Shown: positions 24,888-31,937 of the stretch, piece by piece | How positions within the stretch are numbered: position 1 is the stretch's first letter | How the letters are laid out: each line of letters opens with the position of its first letter | Assembly: GCA_900316645.1 (NCBI GenBank) | Contig: ONDP01000023.1 | Location: 1 to 64,000 of the forward strand | Direction: 5' to 3' | Length of the DNA: 64,000 nucleotides | From: an uncultured Prevotellaceae bacterium | GTDB lineage: Bacteria; Bacteroidota; Bacteroidia; Bacteroidales; Bacteroidaceae | The notes under the pieces: generated by a model | What the model was told of the DNA's origin: nothing | What the model saw: only the letters and a program-made list of their open reading frames with translations | Databases searched by the model: none | Program-made: the position numbers and the translations under genes

Positions 24888-27181
24888 TCAACATCTATAA
24901 AGTTTGCCAGATGAGTATTAATCAATTCCAAACGGTTCAAGTCTGAACGTGTCAATGCAGAGGATTTCTTCCCCTTAGGCTCGCTAATTAGTGTCATCCA
25001 ATTAAGCTTGTCTTTTTTAGATTTGAAAGCAAGACCAATGTTTATGGCGAATACTTCTTCAAACTCCTGATAACTGAAATTTTTATCAATTACCTCACGA
25101 TATTCAGATATTTCTAGGTAATCTCTCCAATCATATTCAGACATATCGAAGTCATCAGAATCACCATACTCTTTTATAATCCTACCTTCAACAGCATTTT
25201 TGAGGATTGCAACGTTATTCAACCATTTTGCTCCAAAGACCATTTCCAACCGATCGAATAGAAGTATTCGGAGTTGTTTTCGAATATCTTTTTTACGATC
25301 AGCACCTTCCTGCTGCAATGATTGGTCTTGTGTTTCTTTCCATTCTACCAATTCTTCTGGTGCATATTCTGGAAACTGTTTATTAATAATGTTTTGGAAA
25401 GAGCGAAGCCAAAATGTATCTGCCCCCTGTCCCAAAACACCTTTAATGGTTCGATTTTCTTCATCAGAAAGGCTATTTAGACTATTTGATAGATGTTGAA
25501 TATATGGTTCTATAGCTGTAATTCTTTCAGAAATTGCTGACAGAGGATTTATTGCATTTATCTTGATAAGATATGTATGCAAGGAGCCCAAAAGTGCAAT
25601 GAAAGCAAATGTAGCTCGGTTAGAGAAAAGGTAGTCTTGTTTTACCTCTTCTGTCATAATAGAATCAGCTATTGCATAACCTCCGTCAATGAATTTTGTG
25701 ATTCTTGTACGAGAATCCTTCATCGCCTTGTCAATATCCGTCTCATTTGTGTTGTAGATACAAACATCTGTATCACCTGTCCATTGAGTTGAAGTAGCTT
25801 TGGGAATTAGCCCAGAACGTCCTAAAGCTGTGTCAAATGGTTTAAATGCCAACATTGACGGGTCTTCACCGACAGATATCTTATTATAAAGCACATAATT
25901 GGAGTTGGCTGCCAATGCTTTGATACATGATGAACGCAGCGCTTTCATTCGAGAATCCAAGCGGGCAGATTTCCAGTAAAGATCTTCTTCCAAATCAAGT
26001 CGCAGGCTCGGACTGACGGCTTTCTGGTTTTCATTGATTTCCATGAATATCTTAAGTTGCTCCTCAGACTCCATGCCCTCAAAAGCAACAACTGGGATTG
26101 TGCTATCTTCTTTGTGCTGAGACTGAGCATATCCATACACACGATGCTGCCCGTCAATGATATATGCAATGCCATAAGCATTTGGAATGCGGAGGAAACC
26201 AAATTCTGACTGTGAGTCTTTTTCTGACTTGATGGGAGAAAATTTTACTTTCAGGTCATCATTTGCAGCATTAAAATTGATGATTATTGAATTGGGGAAA
26301 TAACCACCTCCGTCAATAAACTTGGTTATACCTTTTAAACGCGACGGAACGAGAAGACGCTGATAAGTTGGCGCCATCGAATCGTTGACACGAGTTCTGT
26401 GTAACACAAATCCAATTTTTAACAATGTACTCGGTTCTATGGAGAAAATATAATAGTTGCGTTCCCCCATTTTACCTTTCAAAACAGGTATTTTTATAAT
26501 CTCATCGTTAATCAATTCATCCTTAAACATCAATCCATAGAACTGGTAGATGACAGACTCCTTATATGACTTGATGAGATTATTGATATAGTTGTAGGAA
26601 TTATCATTCAAATGGAATATTCCTGCATTTGCCATGCGAGCAATATCTTCGTCATTGATGCGGTAATTGCGAGAGGCAAAAAGGAATTTTACTCGTTTCC
26701 CGCTTCCGTATATCTGCTGCAAGGCTTCAGTAACTCCACTCATATATTGCTCCATTTTGTTCAGCTCTGTCTTGAAACTATGACCAACGAATGCTTGGGC
26801 CGCCTTACATTCCACAACGAAAATGGCATCGTCACCCACAGCTACAACATCAAGCTGTTGGGTGTCCTCCTTATTTGGGCCCCATTGGATAACCAGCTTC
26901 TCATCACCATTAAGGATTCGGAATCCAAGTTTATAGAACATACACCACACGTCATCTTCAAACTGTACGCTATGATCTTTTTTCCGAGACAGTGTTGTTT
27001 TACGGGCAGATGAACGAACCACAGAATACCCCATCTTTTCATAGTCCTCAACTTCATTGTGTGGCCTACTAATAGTATCAAATTCTGTGTTTTTTGCTTT
27101 AAACTTAATTTTCAAAGCATTTTCGTCGCGCATCATGTGCGATTTTACTTTTTCCACTTGTAACTCTGTTAGATGTGCCAT
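24884..27181 (-). CDS. PD-(D/E)XK nuclease fused to a DGQHR (DndB-like) domain
   Basis: A 765-residue protein with two recognisable parts. Residues about 70-190 look like a PD-(D/E)XK nuclease: Glu75 in FEDDVW, Asp111 in QLDVVAVGDD and Glu124-x-Lys126 in FVVECKAA. Residues about 230-560 hold a DGQHR domain (IIDGQHRVYGYAQ, motif at 343-347, then FMEINENQKAVSP at 379-391), known from DndB and related proteins of phosphorothioate and other defence loci. The last 200 residues are helical and unassigned. It sits between a Dam methylase and a helicase, replacing the restriction enzyme expected in a DpnII-like locus. Nuclease activity is inferred from the motif. Confidence 0.8.
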   Translation of the reverse strand: MAHLTELQVEKVKSHMMRDENALKIKFKAKNTEFDTISRPHNEVEDYEKMGYSVVRSSARKTTLSRKKDHSVQFEDDVWCMFYKLGFRILNGDEKLVIQWGPNKEDTQQLDVVAVGDDAIFVVECKAAQAFVGHSFKTELNKMEQYMSGVTEALQQIYGSGKRVKFLFASRNYRINDEDIARMANAGIFHLNDNSYNYINNLIKSYKESVIYQFYGLMFKDELINDEIIKIPVLKGKMGERNYYIFSIEPSTLLKIGFVLHRTRVNDSMAPTYQRLLVPSRLKGITKFIDGGGYFPNSIIINFNAANDDLKVKFSPIKSEKDSQSEFGFLRIPNAYGIAYIIDGQHRVYGYAQSQHKEDSTIPVVAFEGMESEEQLKIFMEINENQKAVSPSLRLDLEEDLYWKSARLDSRMKALRSSCIKALAANSNYVLYNKISVGEDPSMLAFKPFDTALGRSGLIPKATSTQWTGDTDVCIYNTNETDIDKAMKDSRTRITKFIDGGYAIADSIMTEEVKQDYLFSNRATFAFIALLGSLHTYLIKINAINPLSAISERITAIEPYIQHLSNSLNSLSDEENRTIKGVLGQGADTFWLRSFQNIINKQFPEYAPEELVEWKETQDQSLQQEGADRKKDIRKQLRILLFDRLEMVFGAKWLNNVAILKNAVEGRIIKEYGDSDDFDMSEYDWRDYLEISEYREVIDKNFSYQEFEEVFAINIGLAFKSKKDKLNWMTLISEPKGKKSSALTRSDLNRLELINTHLANFIDVE

Positions 27182-27185
27182 ATCT

Positions 27186-27632
27186 TTAATATTTTGTATT
27201 CATTTTCTCGATAATTCTTCTGCACCATTTCACGATATTATCTGACCTCCGCTCATATACTGCATCACTATATCCAGGATAATATTCCTTTGTTAATTCT
27301 AATGCGAATGATTTGGGGTCTTCATTTGGAAGTACATATATTCGAGCAAAAATCTGTCCCATCAACTCGTCTGATATAATTCTTGCATAAACGCGTTCTG
27401 AGATCTCTGCAGAATTGTTCGTAAAAATATCTATGGCTAAAGGTGTCTTACTCCAATCGTCATTTATCAAGTCTAGATATTTGCATGCATTAGTATAGTA
27501 ATCAGCCTGACGGAGTGTAAATCCACAATAGTCCGCCAATTCCTGCTTACTACATCCTGGGTGCATATAGATATACATAAAGGTTTCTATAACCATATCA
27601 AGATTGTTTGCTTGTATCAATATCTTTCCCAT
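27186..27632 (-). CDS. winged-helix protein of the GATC operon
   Basis: A 148-residue protein whose first half contains a helix-turn-helix of the type CSKQELADYCGFTLRQADYYTNACKYLDLI (residues about 26-55). This pattern occurs in DUF7226-like domains at the N-terminus of some restriction enzymes, where it may recognise DNA. Here it is a free-standing gene just before the nuclease-DGQHR gene (4-base gap) and 3 bases after the Dam gene. It could be a specificity subunit or an operon regulator; the sequence does not decide. Confidence 0.7.
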   Translation of the reverse strand: MGKILIQANNLDMVIETFMYIYMHPGCSKQELADYCGFTLRQADYYTNACKYLDLINDDWSKTPLAIDIFTNNSAEISERVYARIISDELMGQIFARIYVLPNEDPKSFALELTKEYYPGYSDAVYERRSDNIVKWCRRIIEKMNTKY

Positions 27633-27635
27633 AGC

Positions 27636-28562
27636 TCAATAATTTCTGATGACAACTTCTGTTAATTTCTTACGTTTTTCGGGGTCTGCATTAATGAACC
27701 TCGATACGAGTATTCTTTGAATATCATACCCCACGTATAATTCCTCAAAATACGAATCTCCATTCTCGGTTTTGCTATCAGAATTACTCTGCATAATCAG
27801 GCAATTCTGAGCTGAAAGTCTATCGCAAAAGTATTTCAATTCTTCTTGTTGTCTGTCTTCAAATGGGTTATTAGAATACTCTTTGAAAGAAGATGTAGCA
27901 CTGAGCGGACGATAAGGAGGGTCGAAATACACAAAGTTCATATTACTCTTGCTAAGATTCTGCCGAACAAACTTATAATCGCCAGGCTTGCGAATCACCA
28001 GTTCAACAGAATTTAGCAGGTGGTGGTCTGCCATTATCAACTCTTCATTACAGATAATAGGCTTCTTATATCGTCCGTATGGGACATTGAATTTACCGGC
28101 TGCGTTTACTCGATATAGTCCATTAAAGCAAGTACGATTCAAAAAAATGAATAGAGCTGCTCTTTCATCAGGGTGAATACCATCACTATTATATTGTTCT
28201 CTATAGGCATAATACAATTCCTTTCTCGAAGGAAAAATAACACTGTAATAGTTGTGTTCAATATTCTTCAACCTATCTATAAGAACATGCGGTGTATTTG
28301 CAAGCAATTGGTAACAACGGATTAAGTCTGCATTAATATCATTAATAACCACTTTCTTAATGTTTTTGTGGTTGTTGAGCATATGGAACAACATGGCACC
28401 ACCACCAACAAAAGGCTCTATATAAGTTACATTCTGAAGATCATCGAAATCAGCTGGCAACAAAGCTTCCAGCTTCTGTAGTAAATTGCCTTTGCCACCT
28501 GCCCACTTTACAAAGGGTTTGGCAATGACGACCTTGTTCTTTACTACCGTGTTTTGTGGCAT
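27636..28562 (-). CDS. Dam/DpnM-like adenine-N6 DNA methyltransferase
   Basis: A 308-residue class alpha adenine methylase: KPFVKWAGGKGNLL at 15-28, EPFVGGGAMLF at 49-59, VINDINADLI at 72-81, FNVPYGRYKKP near 158-168 and catalytic DPPY at 214-217. It closely follows DpnM/Dam, which methylates GATC in duplex DNA; the target is therefore predicted as GATC. It is the first clear gene of the operon and is preceded by a 360-base leader with a large imperfect hairpin. A small GTCAGT/ACTGAC hairpin lies directly before the start codon. Confidence 0.9.
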   Translation of the reverse strand: MPQNTVVKNKVVIAKPFVKWAGGKGNLLQKLEALLPADFDDLQNVTYIEPFVGGGAMLFHMLNNHKNIKKVVINDINADLIRCYQLLANTPHVLIDRLKNIEHNYYSVIFPSRKELYYAYREQYNSDGIHPDERAALFIFLNRTCFNGLYRVNAAGKFNVPYGRYKKPIICNEELIMADHHLLNSVELVIRKPGDYKFVRQNLSKSNMNFVYFDPPYRPLSATSSFKEYSNNPFEDRQQEELKYFCDRLSAQNCLIMQSNSDSKTENGDSYFEELYVGYDIQRILVSRFINADPEKRKKLTEVVIRNY

Positions 28563-28599
28563 CGGTCAGTAATTCCTAGTTCTGACTGACACCCATACG

Positions 28600-28923
28600 T
28601 CAGAGGTTTTTAGCTACTTTCTTACGGCATACAAAAAGCGGGGTATCCTCACCTGCTCGTTCTGCTATTTCGGCCGTCGGAAGCCTTCCTGAAAGAATGA
28701 ACAGAATCTGAATACCCACGCCAGTCAGTATATAATGCACCCGAAAAGTGTGCGTGAGGACACTGTTATACACAGCTAGCCCTCGGCACACTCCGGGAGT
28801 ATATACTACACCCGTAGCATTCACTTCCGCTTTTGTCTTTGTACAGGATTTGAGTTTCCGACGTTCAAATAGCCAAAAACAAAGCATCAATGACGCTTTC
28901 CAATATGTCGCCGTCCCACCCAT
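28600..28923 (-). CDS. doubtful 107-residue ORF in the leader of the methylase operon
   Basis: An open frame starting MGGTATYWKASLMLCFWLF with cysteine and basic residues but no recognised domain. It occupies the leader upstream of the Dam-like gene. A TAnnTTTG box ends only about 4 bases before its ATG. The same DNA can form a long imperfect hairpin, so the frame may be a by-product of a structured or repeated non-coding element. From memory, not checked, similar frames recur in Prevotella genomes, which would fit a dispersed element. Confidence 0.3.
   Translation of the reverse strand: MGGTATYWKASLMLCFWLFERRKLKSCTKTKAEVNATGVVYTPGVCRGLAVYNSVLTHTFRVHYILTGVGIQILFILSGRLPTAEIAERAGEDTPLFVCRKKVAKNL
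28727..28807 (-). other. 81-base imperfect hairpin in the methylase-operon leader
   Basis: The 27-base segment 28727-28753 and the 22-base segment 28786-28807 pair as an imperfect inverted repeat: AGTATATA, CCCG and GTGTGC blocks match in order with small bulges. The loop contains a nested CTGT/ACAG hairpin. It lies between the predicted transcription start (near 28923) and the Dam-like gene. Confidence 0.55.
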
Positions 28924-28927
28924 TCTG

Positions 28928-28935
28928 CAAAATTA
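28928..28935 (-). promoter_or_regulatory. -7 box of the methylase-nuclease operon
   Basis: TAATTTTG on the minus strand; the -33 side is weak. It would drive a transcript through the hairpin leader into the five-gene operon. Confidence 0.5.
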
Positions 28936-29008
28936 CAATTTTTTTGTTATAATACGTCTAAAAATTTCGAAAAAGTGCCTTTTATGCTGTAGATTTTTCG
29001 TTGTAAGG

Positions 29009-29072
29009 TCGATCTAAACAATCCAAAATCGATCTAAACGGATCTAAATAATTTGGCAATTACGGAGGGATC
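29009..29072. promoter_or_regulatory. GATC direct repeats in a divergent promoter region
   Basis: Two identical TCGATCTAAAC boxes start at 29009 and 29029, exactly 20 bases apart. A third GATCTAAA is at 29041 and a fourth GATC at 29069 lies between the -33 and -7 elements of the rightward promoter. The layout resembles operator sites whose binding could depend on GATC methylation. Confidence 0.6.
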
Positions 29073-29083
29073 TCCGACCTTTG
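29052..29083 (+). promoter_or_regulatory. promoter of the small 79-residue gene
   Basis: TTTG (29052-29055), 20 bases, GACCTTTG (29076-29083), one mismatch from the -7 consensus. The spacer contains a GATC site. Confidence 0.55.
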
Positions 29084-29096
29084 CCGAAAAAAAGTT

Positions 29097-29336
29097 ATGG
29101 AAGAAAAGAAATGGATTACAACAGAGCAGATGATGGAAGCTCTGAAGAACGACCCTGACAACGAACAGCAGTACACACACTATCTTGGAGGCATCCTTCG
29201 ATCTACCCGTTGGCTCGAATATAACTCGAAGAAAAATCTCTTTGGGAATTCTTGCGACTGGGACAATTACACTTGGTACACCGAGGACGAGTTCCTCGAA
29301 ATGTATGCCGGACATTGGTGGAAAAGAGATTGCTAA
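29097..29336 (+). CDS. small tryptophan-rich acidic protein divergent from the methylase operon
   Basis: A 79-residue protein (MEEKKWITTEQMMEALKNDP...) with several tryptophans (for example WDNYTW and GHWW near the end) and no known domain, signal peptide or membrane segment. A reasonable promoter precedes it, and its control region carries four GATC sites, so it may be co-regulated with the GATC methylase system. Function unknown; a controller or inhibitor role is only a guess. The overlapping 109-residue frame on the other strand is judged a shadow. Confidence 0.55.
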   Translation: MEEKKWITTEQMMEALKNDPDNEQQYTHYLGGILRSTRWLEYNSKKNLFGNSCDWDNYTWYTEDEFLEMYAGHWWKRDC

Positions 29337-29403
29337 TCGGCAGAGTGCACACCGCGCACACACGGCTCAACCCTCTGTGTCCTTGCAAATTTTGCCTCAA
29401 GAG

Positions 29404-29435
29404 TTTGGAAGTTGACGAAAATATGATTATCTTTG
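29404..29435 (+). promoter_or_regulatory. orphan promoter without a downstream ORF
   Basis: TTTG (29404-29407), 20 bases, TATCTTTG (29428-29435): a full consensus match. No ATG occurs on the plus strand in the next 120 bases. Confidence 0.6.
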
Positions 29436-29486
29436 CAGCACCCCATCACCTGCTTAACAGTTTTAATTGATTACAACAATAAATTC

Positions 29487-29520
29487 GGTGGCAAAAATAC
29501 CATTTTGCACCTTTGCCACC
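29487..29520. repeat. 9-base perfect inverted repeat
   Basis: GGTGGCAAA and TTTGCCACC separated by 16 bases, downstream of the orphan promoter. The RNA could fold as a hairpin with a T-rich tail about 12-25 bases later. Confidence 0.55.
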
Positions 29521-29647
29521 TACTATTAGCACTGCAAGCCCTGTGAGTTTATTTTATTTCTATACTGCATCTTCAGTGGGTTTGTAGTAATTGTGTACAA
29601 AATTAATACTAATATTTGAGATAACCAAACAAATTACGCAAAATACA

Positions 29648-29679
29648 TAAAAAATCCGCAAGAGGTGAGTCCTGCGGAT
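29648..29679 (-). terminator. terminator of the fimbrillin-like gene
   Basis: On the minus strand ATCCGCA (29673-29679) pairs with TGCGGAT (29654-29660), followed by TTTTTTATG. It lies about 25 bases after the stop. Confidence 0.8.
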
Positions 29680-29705
29680 ATCTTTATTCCACGATGATAC
29701 AGATA

Positions 29706-31142
29706 TCAGTATGCAAATACGGCAACGACATTGAGAGTATTTGTCTTCTCTACATAATAAAAAGAGCAATAATCAGGTTCGAAGTCCCAAGCCTTGCCAT
29801 CATTGCCAGTAACCTCTGAGCTAAACCAAGTATTGTAGATAGTAGCACCAGGAACAGCATAACTCTTCAAGATTTTATTACTAACAACTTGCCGGATCTT
29901 AGTCTTATCATCACCGGAAGAAGACGAATTAGAATATTCCAGACCATGATTTACGCCGATGGGGTCAGTGGGCGATTTCCCAAAAATACCTGCGTAGAGA
30001 TAGCGCCAGTCGGTGACAGTGGGCATTCGCCAGCCCTGATGCAGCGTGGTGGCTGTGGCGGAAGTGGTGGCATTGTTGTCTGACACTACGTCGTAATAAC
30101 CCGATATGCATGCATTCGTGTTGTTATAGGTTGTGCCACCAATGGTGATGGGATGGTTCCCAGCATAGGTGCCTATAGCCGTCAAGGCTGCGCTCCAGGT
30201 TACTCCATAAGCCGCATCAGCCAGCGCGATGGCGAGGAAATGGTTGAAGTATTTGTCAACCGTTCCGACATAGACTATCGCAGCCTGTTGTCCACTGGTT
30301 CCCTTCGTTGCGAACTTGCCGTCGGAGAGTATCGCATCACCTACGGTCGCCATCTTCACTGTGCTCTGATAATACTTGCCAGCCAGGGTGGCAGTGGAAA
30401 CTGTTGCCTTGGCAATATATGCTTTGCTGTCGATGGTGGCGTTAAACCAGTACATTCCTGTAGCCAAGACAGGCAGAGCCACATAGAGCGTACCTGTGGC
30501 AGAGCTCGGAGTAACAGTGGTAATCACGTTACCAGAGTTGTCGCTGACCTTGAACTGAGTGGCGGTTTTGTCAGTAGAGCTAAGATTCTGAATCGTAAAT
30601 TTAAAGATAGAGTACTGCGCAGCAGGCTGCGTAGTGACGTCGAGACTTGGTGTAGTAACCTGAATCTTACCAGCACCCACGCGGACGTCAAGATCGCCAT
30701 CCAGCACACCATCCTGAGTAGCCAGCATGTCGGCATAAGCCTTCACACCCGATTTGTCGGACTTAGCAGCAGAAAGAGGATAAACTATCTGGCAGTCGGT
30801 ATTATCGGGCGTTCCGCCTTCTACGGTGAAAGTAATGGTGGCTGCGCCAGTGACATCATCCACGGCTGTAATCCTTGCATCGGCCATTTGATTGCCGTCC
30901 TTCGTATAGAGTATGGCGAGATGTTCGTCTACAGCCCACGTCACTGTAATCTTATCATCACCATTATCGACAACAGCACGCATACCATCATTACCCTTTG
31001 GTGCGAGTGTGGCTGTAATCGTAATCTCTTTATTATTGTTGTCAACAGGCTGTTCTATGGGCTGCTCTGTAAAGTCGTCGTTGCTGCAAGCTATTGTCAT
31101 CAGTGCCAGTGCAGCCATCATGAAAATCTTTGTTGCTTTCAT
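29706..31142 (-). CDS. fimbrillin-family (Mfa/FimA-like) lipoprotein
   Basis: A 478-residue lipoprotein: signal peptide MKATKIFMMAALALMTIAC with the lipobox cysteine at residue 19, then Ser-Asn-Asp-Asp, a usual surface-export-permissive sequence. Residues about 30-260 form a fimbrillin-type beta domain (TVTWAVDEHLAILYTKDGNQ; PLSAAKSDKSG). The C-terminal part (WRMPTVTDWRYLYAGIF; NTWFSSEVTGNDGKAWDF) resembles the FISUMP-type end seen in related surface proteins. It is probably a pilus or other surface subunit. A 42-residue peptide gene lies 36 bases upstream and a terminator follows, so the two form one transcript. Confidence 0.75.
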   Translation of the reverse strand: MKATKIFMMAALALMTIACSNDDFTEQPIEQPVDNNNKEITITATLAPKGNDGMRAVVDNGDDKITVTWAVDEHLAILYTKDGNQMADARITAVDDVTGAATITFTVEGGTPDNTDCQIVYPLSAAKSDKSGVKAYADMLATQDGVLDGDLDVRVGAGKIQVTTPSLDVTTQPAAQYSIFKFTIQNLSSTDKTATQFKVSDNSGNVITTVTPSSATGTLYVALPVLATGMYWFNATIDSKAYIAKATVSTATLAGKYYQSTVKMATVGDAILSDGKFATKGTSGQQAAIVYVGTVDKYFNHFLAIALADAAYGVTWSAALTAIGTYAGNHPITIGGTTYNNTNACISGYYDVVSDNNATTSATATTLHQGWRMPTVTDWRYLYAGIFGKSPTDPIGVNHGLEYSNSSSSGDDKTKIRQVVSNKILKSYAVPGATIYNTWFSSEVTGNDGKAWDFEPDYCSFYYVEKTNTLNVVAVFAY

Positions 31143-31178
31143 TGTCGTTTCATTTTTATTGGTTCTACACTGTGTAAA

Positions 31179-31307
31179 TTAAGATGCAAAGGGGTCACCA
31201 CCACTGGGATAATCACTGGGATCACTCAAACTCCCAGCCAATAGTTGGCGCCTCACACGCAATTCCACGACATCGGTCTTGGGTTGCTCATACTCTTTTT
31301 TCTTCAT
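31179..31307 (-). CDS. small 'LLAGS' peptide upstream of the fimbrillin gene
   Basis: A 42-residue frame: MKKKEYEQPKTDVVELRV, then RRQLLAGS and a Ser/Asp/Pro/Gly-rich tail ending GGDPFAS. Peptides with a lysine-rich start, a P-x-T-x-V-V/I-E-L segment, the L-L-A-G-S motif and a Gly/Asp-rich tail are frequent in Prevotella, often next to surface-protein genes; their function is unknown. Codon-by-codon reading shows no interruption. A near-consensus -7 box (TAACTTCG) lies about 40 bases upstream. Confidence 0.65.
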   Translation of the reverse strand: MKKKEYEQPKTDVVELRVRRQLLAGSLSDPSDYPSGGDPFAS

Positions 31308-31346
31308 ACTGTATAACTATTTAATGGTAAGCGTTTATTACGGCTG

Positions 31347-31354
31347 CGAAGTTA
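31347..31354 (-). promoter_or_regulatory. -7-like box of the LLAGS-fimbrillin operon
   Basis: TAACTTCG on the minus strand, one mismatch from TAnnTTTG, followed by CAGCC as at many promoters here. Confidence 0.45.
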
Positions 31355-31412
31355 CACTTTTTTAGGTTAACTTCCAAATATTTCGGCAACTTTTTCAGGA
31401 ATAGACAAAACA

Positions 31413-31443
31413 TATAACTTATAACTTATAACTTTGGACATTT
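31413..31443 (-). repeat. dispersed repeat, inverted copy
   Basis: Reverse-complement match to the first part of the 34-base repeat, with three ATAACTT heptamers (31414-31434) instead of two. It faces the copy at 31571-31604. Confidence 0.7.
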
Positions 31444-31504
31444 AGGTTTTCTAAGATTATTGGGGGCGAGACATTGGTAATCTTAAAAATAATAATATAT
31501 ATAT

Positions 31505-31540
31505 TAAAATAATATATAATTATAATTATATATTATTTTA
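31505..31540. repeat. 36-base perfect palindrome of A and T only
   Basis: The sequence is identical to its own reverse complement over 36 bases with no spacer. It lies midway between the two inverted copies of the dispersed repeat. Confidence 0.85.
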
Positions 31541-31570
31541 CCTATTATCTTCTATGGAAATAAAAAATGA

Positions 31571-31604
31571 AAATGTCCAAAGTTATAAGTTATAAGTGAA
31601 TAAC
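31571..31604 (+). repeat. dispersed 34-base repeat, copy 2
   Basis: Identical over 34 bases to 15589-15622, 16 kb away, and inverted relative to 31413-31443. Confidence 0.75.
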
Positions 31605-31780
31605 CTCCCCTTTCTACACCACCTTATAATACCTACCAGTTTAAAGGGTGTGAAACGGCAGCTCGCTCTCGTTATAATGACGCATCGGAAAAAGAGACAG
31701 GGGATTTCTCGGTAATAGGCAGAGAAAACGGAGCGAAGTGTTAAATCTTTAAGTTTTATTGAAAAAAGTTCGGAAAAAAC

Positions 31781-31811
31781 TTGCAGGTTTCAAAAATATT
31801 TAGTAACTTTG
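31781..31811 (+). promoter_or_regulatory. promoter of the HU-like gene
   Basis: TTG (31781-31783), exactly 20 bases, TAACTTTG (31804-31811). A TTGCAAC/GTTGCAA hairpin overlaps the expected start of the transcript. Confidence 0.75.
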
Positions 31812-31877
31812 CAACGTAGTTGCAAGGATAGTTAGAAAGTCGCGAATTTCTTCAACAGTAAGGCAGCTATTTCTAAG

Positions 31878-31903
31878 ACAGAAGACGAGGACAGAAGACG
31901 AGG
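31878..31903 (+). repeat. 13-base tandem duplication in the HU leader
   Basis: ACAGAAGACGAGG occurs twice in a row in the untranslated leader, about 35 bases before the HU start. Confidence 0.7.
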
Positions 31904-31937
31904 ACAGGATCTTAACTATCAAATTCATTTTTAAATT

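Larger units (their letters stand above)
29337..29705. other. gene-free stretch with an orphan promoter and an inverted repeat
   Basis: No start codon follows the rightward promoter at 29404-29435. The stretch holds a perfect 9-base inverted repeat (29487-29495 and 29512-29520) and, at its right end, the terminator of the fimbrillin-like gene. A short untranslated RNA is possible. Confidence 0.4.
31308..31937. other. 630-base repeat-rich intergenic region
   Basis: No gene is seen. The region holds a leftward promoter, inverted copies of the dispersed 34-base repeat around an AT-only palindrome, the rightward HU promoter and a 13-base tandem duplication (31878-31903, ACAGAAGACGAGG twice). Confidence 0.6.

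Noticed and set aside
29034..29363. 109-residue minus-strand frame opposite the small tryptophan-rich gene
   Set aside because: The plus-strand gene has a promoter at correct spacing and a more protein-like composition; the minus frame has neither.
29487..29520. Insertion-sequence terminal repeats
   Set aside because: No transposase frame or target duplication accompanies this inverted repeat; an RNA hairpin is a simpler reading.
30153..31244. 363-residue plus-strand frame
   Set aside because: Antisense to the fimbrillin-like lipoprotein and the LLAGS peptide; no domain, and the minus strand has signal peptide, lipobox and terminator.
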